DNA of 64,000 nucleotides. Origin: Eriocheir sinensis. Its lineage: Eukaryota > Arthropoda > Malacostraca > Decapoda > Varunidae. Below are positions 41,471 to 51,985 of the stretch, piece by piece (position 1 is the first letter of the stretch; every line of letters begins with the position of its first letter). A program made the translations under genes and the position numbers. The DNA is taken from positions 1 through 64,000 of the forward strand of contig NW_026110849.1 in assembly GCF_024679095.1 (NCBI RefSeq). Reading direction: 5' to 3'. Below the pieces are notes generated by a model that was not told the origin of the DNA, made no database searches, and was given only the letters and a program-made list of their open reading frames with translations.

Positions 41471-44400
41471 ATGGCAGACACGCCGAGAACTCGTCGCCAG
41501 TTGGCGCTTCTCTCCGCCAACGTGCGAGGCCTATGCACCAACATCTGTGACCTGACCCACAGCTTTGTCCTGAGGCACCGCGTGGACATAGCTGTGGTGA
41601 CTGAAACGTGGCTCAACAGTGAGGTGGAGTCATCCTTCGGCGGGATTCCAGGCTACACCCACTGGATCAGGAGGGACCGCCAGGGAAGACAAGGCGGCGG
41701 TGTGGCAGTGTGCCTCAGGGAAAGAGTGCAGGCTGAGAGACTCGAAGTAGAGACACCACCCACGACAGAGGCGGTGTTTCTCAAAGTAATACTGGCGAAT
41801 GGCACTGCCCTCCTCTTGTGTGCCATGTTCTGCCCCCCAAGGCAAGGACCTGCCCCCCTGGACTTCCTGACCGACCAAGTGGACGACCTGCTGACTCGCC
41901 ACCGCTGCTGGCACATCCTGATCGTGGGCGACTTAAACCAGCATATGGAGGGAGCCGCCTACGAGACTCTCCTGACGGTGCAGGGTGTGACAGACCACGT
42001 CACTTTCCCCACCCACGAGAGGCGGGACGCTGGACCACGTTATCTCTGACCTGGGAGAAGGCAGGGTCACGTGCCACCAGCTTGGGCTGGTTGGCAGCTC
42101 CGACCACCACGCCATCCTGGCCCGGGCAGACGTGGGTGTGGCGCGGGATGAAGCCACTTCCCACACCATCTGGCTGTGGGACAGAGCTGACTGGCCCTTC
42201 CTTAAGAGAGACCTGCAGCAGATAGACTCTCACACCATTCTGTCTAGGCGAGCAGAGCCCATGGCGAGGGCTTTTACTGAGCGGCTCAAAAATCTTCAAC
42301 GAGAGCACATCCCACACCGCCAGTACACCTCCAGGCCCACAGACCAGCCCTGATTCGGGTACCGCTGCCGCCTTGCTGCAGAGAGAAAGTATTCTGCGTG
42401 GCTCAGCTACAAGAGGAGCCCAATCCGCCGCAATAAAGCCCTGCATCGAGCGGCATGGCAATATATGGTGGCCAAGAGTAAATGGGCGAAACGGAGGTGG
42501 GAAAGCGACTTCCGCGCCAAGCTGTGCGGGCCTGGGGTGGGCAGCAAGACCTGGTGGGCCCTTGTTAAGGAGAGACAAGCTAGCAGCCACCAAGAAACCA
42601 TCCTTCCCCTCACCAAGCAGGACGGCACCACAGCAACCAGCAGCAGGGAGAAGGCAGAGCTCCTGGCTGACCTTTTCTCTGCCAAGATGTACATCGCCGA
42701 CCCCACCAGACCTCCACCACAACTGGCACAGGAAGGCAGTGGCTTAGTGGTTAGCATGCGGGCCCTGCATTCACCGCGTGCTGGAGGATGCGGGTTCGAA
42801 TCCCCACGCTGCCACCTGAAATTTTTCAGTCACCGCCGAGTGGCCTAAAACTACCCACATGCTGTCTTGAAGCCAACCCATTAACCCGGACTCTAGAAGA
42901 AACCGTCCAAGTGAATCAAGAATGAGTTCCGGGGGGCAGCATGATCCAAGAATAAATGGCGCCACTATAAAAATTGTCTGCGCCATGACGGGCTTGAGCC
43001 GACCACCAGGACCCTGAAGAAAGCCTACCGGCGCTATAGGCGAAAACGTAAAATAAAATATAATAAAAAACTGACAGAGGTCGAGGAACAACGGGAGCAA
43101 GTGGAGCGCCTTCTGAGAGCGGTGGACGTTAGGAAGGCCGCTGGGCCTCATAATGCCAGCCCATATGTGCTGCGTCACTGCTCCAGTGAGCTGGCAAACC
43201 CCTCTCGGAGGTGTTCGGGGCCTGTGTCCGGGAGAACACCCGGCCCTCTATATGGAAGGAAGCTCGCGTGGTGCCGGTCCACAAAAAGCGGTCCAGATCC
43301 GACCCTGCCAACTACAGGCCCATCTCCCTCCTAGCTGTAGTTGGAAAAATCTTCGAAAGAATAGTGGTGGAGGCCATCACCCGCCACCTCAAGAACAACG
43401 CCCTCATCACTGACCAGCAGGTCGGATTCAGATCTGGCCGCTCCACTTCAGACCTTCTGCAGCTCATCTCCAGGGATTGGCAGGACTCCCTGAAAACCGG
43501 CCTGGATACACTTGCATCGCGAGTGCTTTTGACCGGGTATGGCACGCGGGCTTGCTGGAGAATCTTCGTGCCAAAGGTATCCAATGACATCTGCTGATGC
43601 TGATGAGCGACTACGTTCAGGGAAGAAGCCTCCACGTCGTCGTCGGCGGGCAGCAATTCAGGGACCTCCCAGTGGGTGCCTCAGTCCCTCAGAGATCTGT
43701 GCTGGACCCTGTCCTCTGGAACCTGTACGTCGACGACCTTCTCGGGAGCCTGCATGCAGTCTCTACATGCGCTGACGACCGCACGTTCTCCTCTCCTACC
43801 CACGCCGACAGCAAGCAAGCGGTTGCTGACGTCAACCAGCAACTACACTTGATACGGGAGTGGGGAAAGCGCTGGCAGGTGAATTTCGCTCCTGAGAAGA
43901 CCCAGGCGATGGTCATCTCTCGGTCCCCGGCAGCCACACAAGCTGTCGAAAGTAGAGTAATGTTTGGCTCCGTGACCCTCTCCTTCAGGAATACGTCAGG
44001 ATCCTTTGAGTTGACTTGGACCGAGAGCTGCGCTTCGATCACCACCTAAAACATGTTGCCCACCAAGCCTTCCTCTGGGTCTCTGCCTTAAGTAAAATAG
44101 GGACTTTCCTGGACAAGTGAGGAATTATGCTTCCATACAAGGCCCAGGGAAGACCCTACCTGGACTGCGGACTCTGACATGGATGTCCAGCGCGGCCCCA
44201 CATCTGCAGAGACTGGACAAGGTGGAGCGACGTTTACAACGGCTGTTAGAGGAGAACTACCTCAGACGCCCTCACAGAATAAGACACCCCTGGACACTCT
44301 AGAGCACCGCTGGGACGTCGCCGCGCTGGTCGTGTTCCACAAGGCCCAGGTACAAGGAGTACCACACCTGGCGAGGTTGAGGCTACCCCTGCGAGGGACT

Positions 44401-44623
44401 GAGAGAGATACGAGAAAGGTACTCTCCATCCAGGAGCAGGTCGGGGTGTCAAAGTCACACGCTAACCAGCACCAGAGAACCTTCACTTCCAGAGTGTCAC
44501 GCCTGTAGAACACGTTTACCGTAGCAGTGCCAACAATGAGGGGAATGTCCACCCGGAAAGTGAAAGTGGCTCCCCACAGGTGGCGAGGAACACGCCCCAT
44601 ACCACTGGTGCTGATAAACACAT
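41471..44623 (+). pseudogene. Family F ORF2 (endonuclease/reverse transcriptase)
   Basis: ATG at 41471, MADTPRTRRQLALLSANVRG. Endonuclease: AVVTETWLNSE, LIVGDLNQHMEGAAYE, GSSDHHAILA in a shifted frame after about 42030. TGA at 42351 replaces an expected Trp (QP-stop-FGYRC). The linker continues to 42734, where the SINE is inserted. After it come KAAGPHNASPYVL, a shift, KRSRSDPANYRPISLLAVVG, VGFRSGRSTSDLLQLISRDW, FDRVWHAGLLENL, ASVPQRSVLDPVLWNLYVDD and STCADDRTFS (active site, CADD for YADD, near 43772). C-terminus: VVFHKAQVQGVPHLARLRLP and, after TAG 44506 (F2 has TGG), NTFTVAVP. Non-functional. Confidence 0.85.
42735..43070 (+). mobile_element. tRNA-derived SINE, copy 2, nested in LINE F1
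   Basis: The head GGCAGTGGCTTAGTGGTTAG contains box A, and GGTTCGAATCCCCACGCTGC contains box B (42793-42803). The first bases GGCAGTG pair with CGCTGCC to make an acceptor-like stem. The body matches copy 1 (ACTACCCACATGCTGTC, GAGTTCCGGGGGGCAGCATG, GGCGCCACTATAAA, GCCTACCGGCGC). The tail is A-rich (AAAATAAAATATAATAAAAAA). The coding sequence of F1 resumes at CTGACAGAGG. I could not define a clean target duplication. Confidence 0.9.
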
Positions 44624-44806
44624 AGTGAACTAGTCAAACAAGCCTTTTGAAATAGTGACACGAGAAAAAGTGACCCTTTAAGCCTTGAAAGTGCACAACT
44701 AGTCATATGTATTACGTTTTTTTCTATTTCTACTGTAATGTTTGATTCGTCCACCTGTCTGTTAAACAAAAGCATTTGTTCAGTACTACAACGTAAGTTT
44801 GAATAG

Positions 44807-44812
<6 letters not shown>

Positions 44813-44837
<25 letters not shown>
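44813..44837. repeat. (GA)n between LINE F1 and LINE C2 3' ends
   Basis: Twelve GA units. The 3' end of plus-strand F1 and the 3' end of minus-strand C2 meet here. Confidence 0.95.
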
Positions 44838-47268
44838 TTTACAAAGAAAATCAGACCACACAGACCCCAAGGTCCAGACTAGGTGGTCTGTCCTTAAACC
44901 TAAGTGAATCTACACTAATCAGATAGCTCCAAAACGTTGCTTTTCTACTCTAGTTAATATTAAGTTCAAGGAAGTGACGGTGGAGCTTGTTTTTAAAAGA
45001 GTCAATCGTGTCAAACTGGACCACTGATGGTGGGAGCTTATTCTATTCTCGCACTACAACGATGGTGAAGAAAAATTTGGTGCAGTCTGAATTTACTTGT
45101 CTACATTTGAGTTTTGTGCCATTGTTCCTCGTTCGCAAAGTGTCATCGATCATAAACAATTTTGTTCTGTCTACATTCGTGAAACCATTAAGTAAATTAA
45201 AACATTCGATCAGTTTTCCTCGGAGGCGACGTTTCTCAAGAGAGAACATGTTAAGGGTGGAAAGCCTTTCTTCGTAGGATTTGTTGCGCAAGGAAGGGAT
45301 CATTTTTGTTGCTCGACGTTGAACACCTTCTAGTTTAGCAATGTCCTTTGCATGGTGGGGAGACCAAAACTGTACCGCATATTCCAAGTGGGGTCTGACT
45401 AAACTATTGTAGAGCGGAAGTATTACATCTTTATTCTTGAATAAAAAGTTTCTTTTAATGAAGCCCAACATTCTGTTCGCTGTATTTGCTGCATCGATGC
45501 ATTGATGTAAGAACTTGAGGTTTGATGCGATTATAATCCCCAGGTCCTTAACGCATTGAACGCTTGTGAGTTTAACGCCGCGCATTTCGTAATCGAACTT
45601 CTTATTTTTGGTTCCAACTTGAAGGACCTGGCACTTGTCTACGTTAAAGGGCATCTCCCATCTATCCGACCAAGCTGAAATTTTGTGCAAATCCTCTTGG
45701 AGGCTTTGCCTGTCTTCGTCAGTGAGAACCGAGTTACCAATTTTTGTGTCGTCTGCAAATTTACTAATGCAATTATTGAGTCCAACATCCACGTCGTTGA
45801 TGTAAATAATGAAGAGCACTGGGCCAAGAACCGAGCCCTGAGGGACACCACTAGTGACCGGCGCCCACTCTGAGTTAAATCCGTCAATCACAACTCTTTG
45901 TTGTCTGTTGCTCAACCAATTCGCGATCCATTGGTTTACTTGATCGTCAATGCCTATTTGCTTTAATTTATAAAGTAATTTATGATGTGGGACTTTATCA
46001 AACGCTTTCTGGAAATCAAAATAGACTACGTCCACTGATTTGGTTACGTCATAAATTGAGAAGAGATCGTTATAAAAGGTCAGTAGGTTTGACAGGCAGG
46101 ATTTTTTGTTACGGAAGCCATGTTGTGAATCCCCAATTAATGAGTGGCTTTCGAAGTAACTCACAATTTTGTCTCTAATTATGCTCTCGAGTAGCTTACC
46201 TACAATTGAAGTTAGACTAATGGGTCGGTAGTTACCTGGTATTTTTTTGTCTCCTTTCTTAAAAATCGGTGTCACGTTAGCCTTTTCCCAATCCGAAGGG
46301 ACGATGCCTTGTCGCAAGGACATATTGAATACGGTAGTGAGGGAGGAGAGTATTTCGCTCTTTGTTTCTTGAAGCAGTATAGGATATACTTTGTCGGGTC
46401 CGGGACTTTTATTTGTTTTAAGTGAATGGAGAGCTTTAAGGACTTCATCGGTTGTTATTTCAAAATTAGGCAATGCATGCTCGAGATTTACATTAGTACT
46501 GGTGTTGTTGGTAGCGAGAGGAAGACTGTTAGTATTAAACACCGAGGAAAAGTAATTGTTTAAGAGGTTTGCAATGTGTTGACTGTCAGTCACTAGTGCA
46601 CCGTCGCTGTTTGTTAAAGGCCCAATACCACTTTTGATCGCCTTTCTGTTGTTTATGTAACTGAAGAAAGATTTCGGATTATTTTTACAGTTGGCTGCAA
46701 TATTTTCTTCATAGCTACGCTTTGCCTGACATACTAGTCTTTTTACTCGTCGCCTGGCATCATTATAAAGTCTAATGTTTTCGGGCGTGCTTTGTTCTTT
46801 CTTTAACCTGTAAAACAATTTTCTCTCATTGACTGATTGTTTGATTTCGCTATTAAACCACGGTGGGCTTTTATTAGTGTTAATTCGCTTCTCGCACAAG
46901 GGGACGAATGTGTTCTGCTGAGTAAGTGATTTTTAAAGTTTAGCCAGGCTTCCTCTACGTTGCCGTCATCTGATAGTTGTATTTCTGTTAGTTTTTGTCG
47001 GATTTCTACGAAGTTAGCTCTTTTGAAATTGGGCACCTTTACTTTATTTTCAGTCACTGATGATTGAGCTCTAATGTCGACGCGCACTAATTTATGATCG
47101 CAAGAACCGAGGTGTTCTCCTACCGTGACACTACTGACAAGGTTATCTTGGGTCGTTATAACAAGGTCGAGTATATTATTTTGTCGAGTTGGCTCAGAAA
47201 CCATTTGGCTTAGATAATTTTCTTCTAGAAATTCGATCATTCTATGTGACTCGCCTTCTGTACCTGAC
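44838..47268 (-). mobile_element. CR1-like LINE family C, copy C2
   Basis: The 3' end is at 44838, directly on (GA)n; its tail decamer is single (GATTTACAAA). The coding region is the most open of the family. The 5' end is truncated at about 47268 within the endonuclease (SGTEGESHRM), abutting the 5'-truncated F2. Confidence 0.93.
45043..46899 (-). CDS. Family C reverse transcriptase, long open frame
   Basis: An uninterrupted frame of about 618 codons covering the pre-RT linker through the C-terminus. Pre-RT: CEKRINTNKSPPWFNSEIKQ. RT: TNKSPGPDKVYPILL, KGDKKIPGNYRPISLTSIVG, GDSQHGFRNKKSCLSNLLTF, VVYFDFQKAFDKVPHHKL (motif A), [20 protein letters not shown] (motif B), ISKFADDTKIG (FADD at about residue 380-383). 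Thumb: WEMPFNVDKCQVLQVGT, VKDLGIIIASNLKF, LVRPHLEYAVQFWSP. All RT motifs look normal. A 4-bp loss near 46921 relative to C1 shifts the frame from the endonuclease part (46930-47268). The true start is upstream and lost, so this is not a complete gene. Confidence 0.88.
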   Translation of the reverse strand: MCEKRINTNKSPPWFNSEIKQSVNERKLFYRLKKEQSTPENIRLYNDARRRVKRLVCQAKRSYEENIAANCKNNPKSFFSYINNRKAIKSGIGPLTNSDGALVTDSQHIANLLNNYFSSVFNTNSLPLATNNTSTNVNLEHALPNFEITTDEVLKALHSLKTNKSPGPDKVYPILLQETKSEILSSLTTVFNMSLRQGIVPSDWEKANVTPIFKKGDKKIPGNYRPISLTSIVGKLLESIIRDKIVSYFESHSLIGDSQHGFRNKKSCLSNLLTFYNDLFSIYDVTKSVDVVYFDFQKAFDKVPHHKLLYKLKQIGIDDQVNQWIANWLSNRQQRVVIDGFNSEWAPVTSGVPQGSVLGPVLFIIYINDVDVGLNNCISKFADDTKIGNSVLTDEDRQSLQEDLHKISAWSDRWEMPFNVDKCQVLQVGTKNKKFDYEMRGVKLTSVQCVKDLGIIIASNLKFLHQCIDAANTANRMLGFIKRNFLFKNKDVILPLYNSLVRPHLEYAVQFWSPHHAKDIAKLEGVQRRATKMIPSLRNKSYEERLSTLNMFSLEKRRLRGKLIECFNLLNGFTNVDRTKLFMIDDTLRTRNNGTKLKCRQVNSDCTKFFFTIVVVRE

Positions 47269-47772
47269 TGGTGGTGTGTCACAAAGCCCAGGAGCAGGGG
47301 GTTCCCCACCTCAGCAGCTTGAGGCTCCCTCCACGCGCTGCTCAGAGGTTCACCCGGACTACACTCTCCGGTGACCAGCTCGTGGAGGTGCCTCGATCAC
47401 ACTCCAGGCAGCACCAGCGCACTTATACAGCCAGGACCACACGCCTGTGGAACATGTTCACGGCAGCCACTCCCCAAGTGGAGAACATGAGCACGCAGCA
47501 GGTGAAGCTGGCTGCTCACAGGTGGCGTGAGGGACACCCAAGTGCGCTAGTGCTATAAACTATAAATATAAAGTGACAAACTGACATTATTCCATATTGT
47601 TTTTACATGTTTTTTCTTTACTTTTTCGTATTTTTGTATTTGTATGCTTGTATGTTTCAACATTCGACAATTCAATTTGTCCCATACACAGGCTCTTAGA
47701 ATAATTATACCGAAAAAGTGTAATTTTGAGCCTCTTTTTTTGTAAAAATTTGTTTAAATAAAAAAAATTAAA
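47269..47772 (+). mobile_element. LINE family F, 5'-truncated copy F2
   Basis: Begins inside the C-terminal coding part (VVCHKAQEQGVPHLSSLRLP), with an open frame to TAA near 47556 including TTRLWNMFTAATP. The 3' UTR runs to an A-rich TTAAAA end followed by (GA)n at 47773. Head to head with C2, with a few shared bases at the junction. Confidence 0.88.
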
Positions 47773-47901
47773 AGAGAGAGAGAGAGAGAGACGGAATGCA
47801 TCAGTGAAATGACAAAGGAGGAAAGTATCGAAATAAAGAGGAGAACAAATATTGAAGATAAAAGAAAGGAGAAAGGGGATTAAGAGAGAGAGAGAGAGAG
47901 A
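47773..47901. repeat. Short (GA)n blocks
   Basis: (GA)n at 47773-47791 and 47884-47901 in purine-rich DNA. Confidence 0.9.
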
Positions 47902-48003
47902 TGGAGAATATTAAAGATGATACTATTGATGATAATGATGTTGATGCTAAAAATAATTTTAAAAAAGTGAAGAATAGAAAGAAAAAGAACCAGAATAACA
48001 ACG

Positions 48004-48748
48004 AAAACACTCAGCTGTCACCTTCTTCAACACTAAACATCCTCGGTCTATCCTAAACTCAAAATCCCAACTGGAAACTTTATATCTCCTCTCTCGCTAA
48101 ATCAGCTTCCTCGAGTTTGGGCGTCCTGTCTCGTCTCCGCCAGTTCTTCTCCCCCGCGCAGTTGCTATCCATATACAGGGGCCTTGTCCGCCCTCGTATG
48201 GAGTATGCATCTCACGTGTGGGGGGGCTCCACCCACACAGCTCTTCTGGACAGAGTGGAGGCTAAGGCTCTTCGTCTCATCAGCTCTCCTCCTCCTACTT
48301 ATAGTCTTCTACCTCTTAAATTCCGCCGCGATGTTGCCTCTCTTTCTATCTTCTATCGATATTTCCACGCTGACTGCTCTTCTGAGCTTGCTAACTGCAT
48401 GCCTCCCCCCCTCCCACGGCCCCGCTGCACACGACTTTCTACTCATGCTCATCCCTATACTGTCCAAACCCCTTATGCAAGAGTTAACCAGCATCTTCAC
48501 TCTTTCATCCCTCACGCTGGTAAACTCTGGAACAATCTTCCTTCATCTGTATTTCCTCCTGCCTACGACTTGAGCTCTTTCAAGAGGAGGGTATCAGGAC
48601 ACCTCTCCTCCCGAATTTGACCTTGCTTATGGCCACCTCTTCTGGTTCTTTTATGGGAGCAGCGATTAGCGGGCTTTTTTTTATTATTGTTTTTTTTCTG
48701 TGCCCTTGAGCTGCCTCCTTTTTTGTAAAAAAAAAAAAAAAAAAAAAA
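48004..48748 (+). mobile_element. LINE family A, 5'-truncated copy A3
   Basis: Starts at the CAGCT-TCACCTTCTTCAACAC region of the RT thumb. The frame 48117-48620 encodes LVRPRMEYASHVWGGSTH through PHAGKLWNNLPSSVFPPAYD, then the 3' UTR and a 22-nt poly(A) (48727-48748). It gives the intact version of the junction rearranged in A1 near 15146. Confidence 0.92.
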
Positions 48749-48961
48749 GAGGTAGAATAATGATAAGAATAACAACAACAATTAACACCTGTCCATCCCC
48801 CTATCACCAGTTGCTCACCTGCCATCCACCCGCCCCCTCAAGCCATCTATCTACCTGTTTACCTGTTAGTCAAAGTCCCGGTACATACTAATTAATTAGT
48901 TGATGTCACGACACTCTCTTAATAAACCAATCATAATACACACCTGTCTCCCCGCTTTTGT

Positions 48962-49215
<254 letters not shown>

Positions 49216-49374
49216 CGCTAACGAGAACAAGTACAAAAAGAAGGGGAATGGTAAACGGGGGTCAGACTTGTCTCTGGGAAAGGTAGGGGTGATGGGAGGG
49301 GTTGGGTGAAATGGAGAGCAGTGTGGTGGTGCCGGGGAGAGGAAGGGGCGGATTCTTCCAGATGGCGGTTACGT

Positions 49375-49378
<4 letters not shown>

Positions 49379-49420
<42 letters not shown>

Positions 49421-49496
49421 GCAGGCAATATATCACGTGACTTTTAGAATGTTGTTTTCTCAGTGGAATCAAGATCATGGAAGGAAAGCTTACGGA

Positions 49497-49527
<31 letters not shown>

Positions 49528-49571
49528 ATGTGACACAAAAAAACACAGAGGGGGGAATATAGACCAAGAAA

Positions 49572-49664
<93 letters not shown>
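49379..49664. repeat. (GT)n, (GA)n and (AC)n blocks
   Basis: (GT)n 49379-49414, (GA)n 49502-49527 and (AC)n 49578-49664. Confidence 0.95.
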
Positions 49665-49665
<1 letters not shown>

Positions 49666-49666
<1 letters not shown>

Positions 49667-49922
49667 GAGAGGAGGAGAAGGAGGAGATGAAGGAGGAAGA
49701 GAACGAGAACAAGGAGAACGAGAAGGACGAGGAGGAAGGAAGAGAAGAAGGAGGAGGAGGAGGAAGCAGGAGAGAGGATGGAGGAGGATGAAACAAATAA
49801 GAAAGCAGACGATGAACATTAAAAGTGCGAAGATAAGAAGGGCGTAACATAGGGCAATAAAGAACGGAAGAGAAAACAGAAAAAATAAGAAAGAGAGAGA
49901 GAGAGAAAAGTAAGAGGAAAAT

Positions 49923-49957
<35 letters not shown>

Positions 49958-51083
49958 CAAGCATGGAGAGAATAAGAAAGAGGGAAGAAAAATGGAGTAA
50001 AATAACAAAAGAGATAAAAGAAAAAGAAGTGCATGAGAGGAGGAAATGAAGAGTGACACAGCAGAGCATGATGGAGAAAAGAGAAAAGGAAAGAAAGGAA
50101 GGGAGAGAGAGAGGAATTGGAGGAAACAAGAAAGAAGGGAATAAAGGAGGCGAGATAAGAGAAGAATGAAAGGAAAGAATAGAGAAGCAAGAGAACGGAA
50201 TAAGAGAATAAAGATAAGAAAGAAGAATTAGACGGAAGAATGAGATAAGGAACGAGAAAAGAAAAGAAGAAAAGAGATGAGAAGGACGAAGAAGAGGAAA
50301 GTAAATATGCAAAAAAATAAAACAGAGATAGAAGCAAGGGAGAGAGGAAGAAGGTAGAAGGAATGAGGAAGAAAGAAAAGAAGGGGGGGAGAGAATAAAG
50401 AATAGAAGAGATAAGGGAATGAATGGAGGAGAAATGGAGGGAATGAGGAAGAACACGAAGAAGAAGGAAAGAAGAATGAAAATAATAAGGGAAACAAAGG
50501 AAGGAATGAAGAAGACAAGAAAGAAAGAATCAAGGGAGAAAAGGGAATGGGTAGAGAGGAGAAGAGAGGAGAAAGAAGGGAAAGGAATGGGGCAAAGAGA
50601 AGACGTGAAACGGGAAAACAGTAGAAAAGGAAAAGGAGGAGTGAATAAAGTTAAAAAGAAAGGGGGAGGATGGAAGTGAGAGGGGAAAAGAAGATAGGGG
50701 GGAGAAGAGGATAGGGGAGGAAAAAGATAGGGGATAGAGGAGAGATAAGAGGAAAAAAATAACAAAAAATCACACTTAAAATGGAAAAATAACGAGAGTA
50801 AAGAGGGCAAGAATGGGTAGATTAAAGGAATGGGGGGAAATAGAAGACAGGGAGGGAGGAAAATAATGGGAAGGAGGAGAAGAAAAGAAAAAAAATAGCA
50901 AATGAGAAAAGTAGAAAACTCAGAAAAAGGAAGGAAACTAGGAAAGAAGAAGGGTGGATTAAGAGAACATTGGAGGAAGAGAGAAGAGGTAAAGGAGAAG
51001 GATACGGGGAATGAAGAAGAGAACGCAAAATAAGTAAAGAATAAGAGAAAAGAAGAAAACAGGAGGAAAGAAAATAAAGGAGG

Positions 51084-51120
<37 letters not shown>

Positions 51121-51278
51121 CAGATAGGCACAGACAGACAGACAGAGAAATGGAAGAGGGAATAAAGAAGGAAAGGAAGAAGAAAAGCAAAAGAATAGCA
51201 GAAAATGAGGGAAAGGTAGGGAAAGGGAAGAAAAATGGGATAAAGGGAGAAAAAAGGAAGGCATAAGCGGAACGAAGG

Positions 51279-51319
<41 letters not shown>

Positions 51320-51452
51320 GAAGTAAGGAAAGGAAATGGGACTGAAGAGAATGATAAAAGGTGGGAAAATGGAAGGATGAGGGAATAAAGGAAGGGAGAA
51401 AGGGAGGATTAACGGAACGAGGGTAAAGGGAAAGAGGGGAGGAGCGGGGAAT
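49666..51452. other. 1.8-kb polypurine-rich tract
   Basis: The plus strand is overwhelmingly A/G (GAAGAA, AGGAGG, GAGAGA), with short (GA)n cores near 49929, 51090 and 51282. Long minus-strand frames (to 585 codons) are Ser/Leu/Phe-rich by composition and lack any domain. Confidence 0.85.
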
Positions 51453-51609
51453 AAGGTTACACTATGCCAATATTGCGTGTCCATCGAAGGGTCACTCCCC
51501 TCCCCTCGCTTCCCCCTTTTCCCCTCCCCTCCCCCCATTCTTTCCCCCCATTCTTCCCCTCGTATCTTCCACAGCCTTCCCTCACCATCACTGTCCGTCT
51601 CCCCTCTTC

Positions 51610-51985
51610 TTTATCTCCTCCTCTCTCTGTTCCCTCATCTTTTCCTCCTCCCTTCTCTCATTTCCTATTTCTAATCTTTTTTTTTTCCTCTGTCTAGCTT
51701 CTCTCTCCCTCTCTCCCCCTCCTTTGTTTATCCTCTCTACTCTTATCTCCCATGTTTCATCTTCTGTCTTTCCCCTTTCTACATTCTCCTCTCCCTGTTT
51801 CCTCATCTTTTCCTCCTTCCTTCTCTCATCTCCTATTTCTAATCTCTTTTTTTTCCTCTGTCTAGTTTTTTTCTCTCTCCCTCTCTCCCCCTCCTTTGTT
51901 TATCCTCTCTACTCTCATCTCCCATGTTTCATCTTCCGTCTTTCCCCTTTCTACATTCTCCTCTCCCTGTTTCCTCATCTTTTCT
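51610..51985. repeat. 172-bp tandem duplication
   Basis: TTTGTTTATCCTCTCTACTC at 51723 recurs at 51895, 172 bp later, with the same flanking order (CCCATGTTTCATCTTC, CCCTGTTTCCTCATCTTTTC). A third partial copy starts near 51617. The copies are more than 90% alike by eye. Confidence 0.9.

Larger units (their letters stand above)
35384..44812 (+). mobile_element. Two-ORF LINE family F, copy F1, interrupted by E1/A2 and a SINE
   Basis: F1 is in three pieces: 35384-36283 (5' UTR and ORF1 start), 40704-42734 (ORF1 end and ORF2 first half) and 43071-44812 (RT and 3' UTR), about 4.7 kb in sum. The first gap is filled by minus-strand CR1-like E1 (itself holding A2), the second by a SINE. That the first piece belongs to F1 rests on reading order (PHD-type ORF1 start, ORF1 linker, zinc knuckle, ORF2) and general knowledge of such elements, so it is inference. 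A (GA)n block lies on both sides. Copy F2 at 47269 shares the C-terminal part. Confidence 0.75.

Noticed and set aside
40900..41616. 238-codon minus-strand ORF
   Set aside because: Shadow of family F ORF1 and endonuclease coding on the plus strand.
42000..42757. Minus-strand ORFs of 116-240 codons
   Set aside because: Antisense to family F ORF2, which has recognisable motifs on the plus strand.
35384..44812. Possible LTR retrotransposon or integrated virus
   Set aside because: No long terminal direct repeats, protease, RNase H or integrase motifs. All RTs here are of the non-LTR type with AP-type endonucleases or tandem or poly(A) tails.
48000..48780. AGAATAACAAC on both sides of A3 as a target-site duplication
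   Set aside because: The two occurrences are not adjacent to the element ends, and A/AAC-rich words are common locally.
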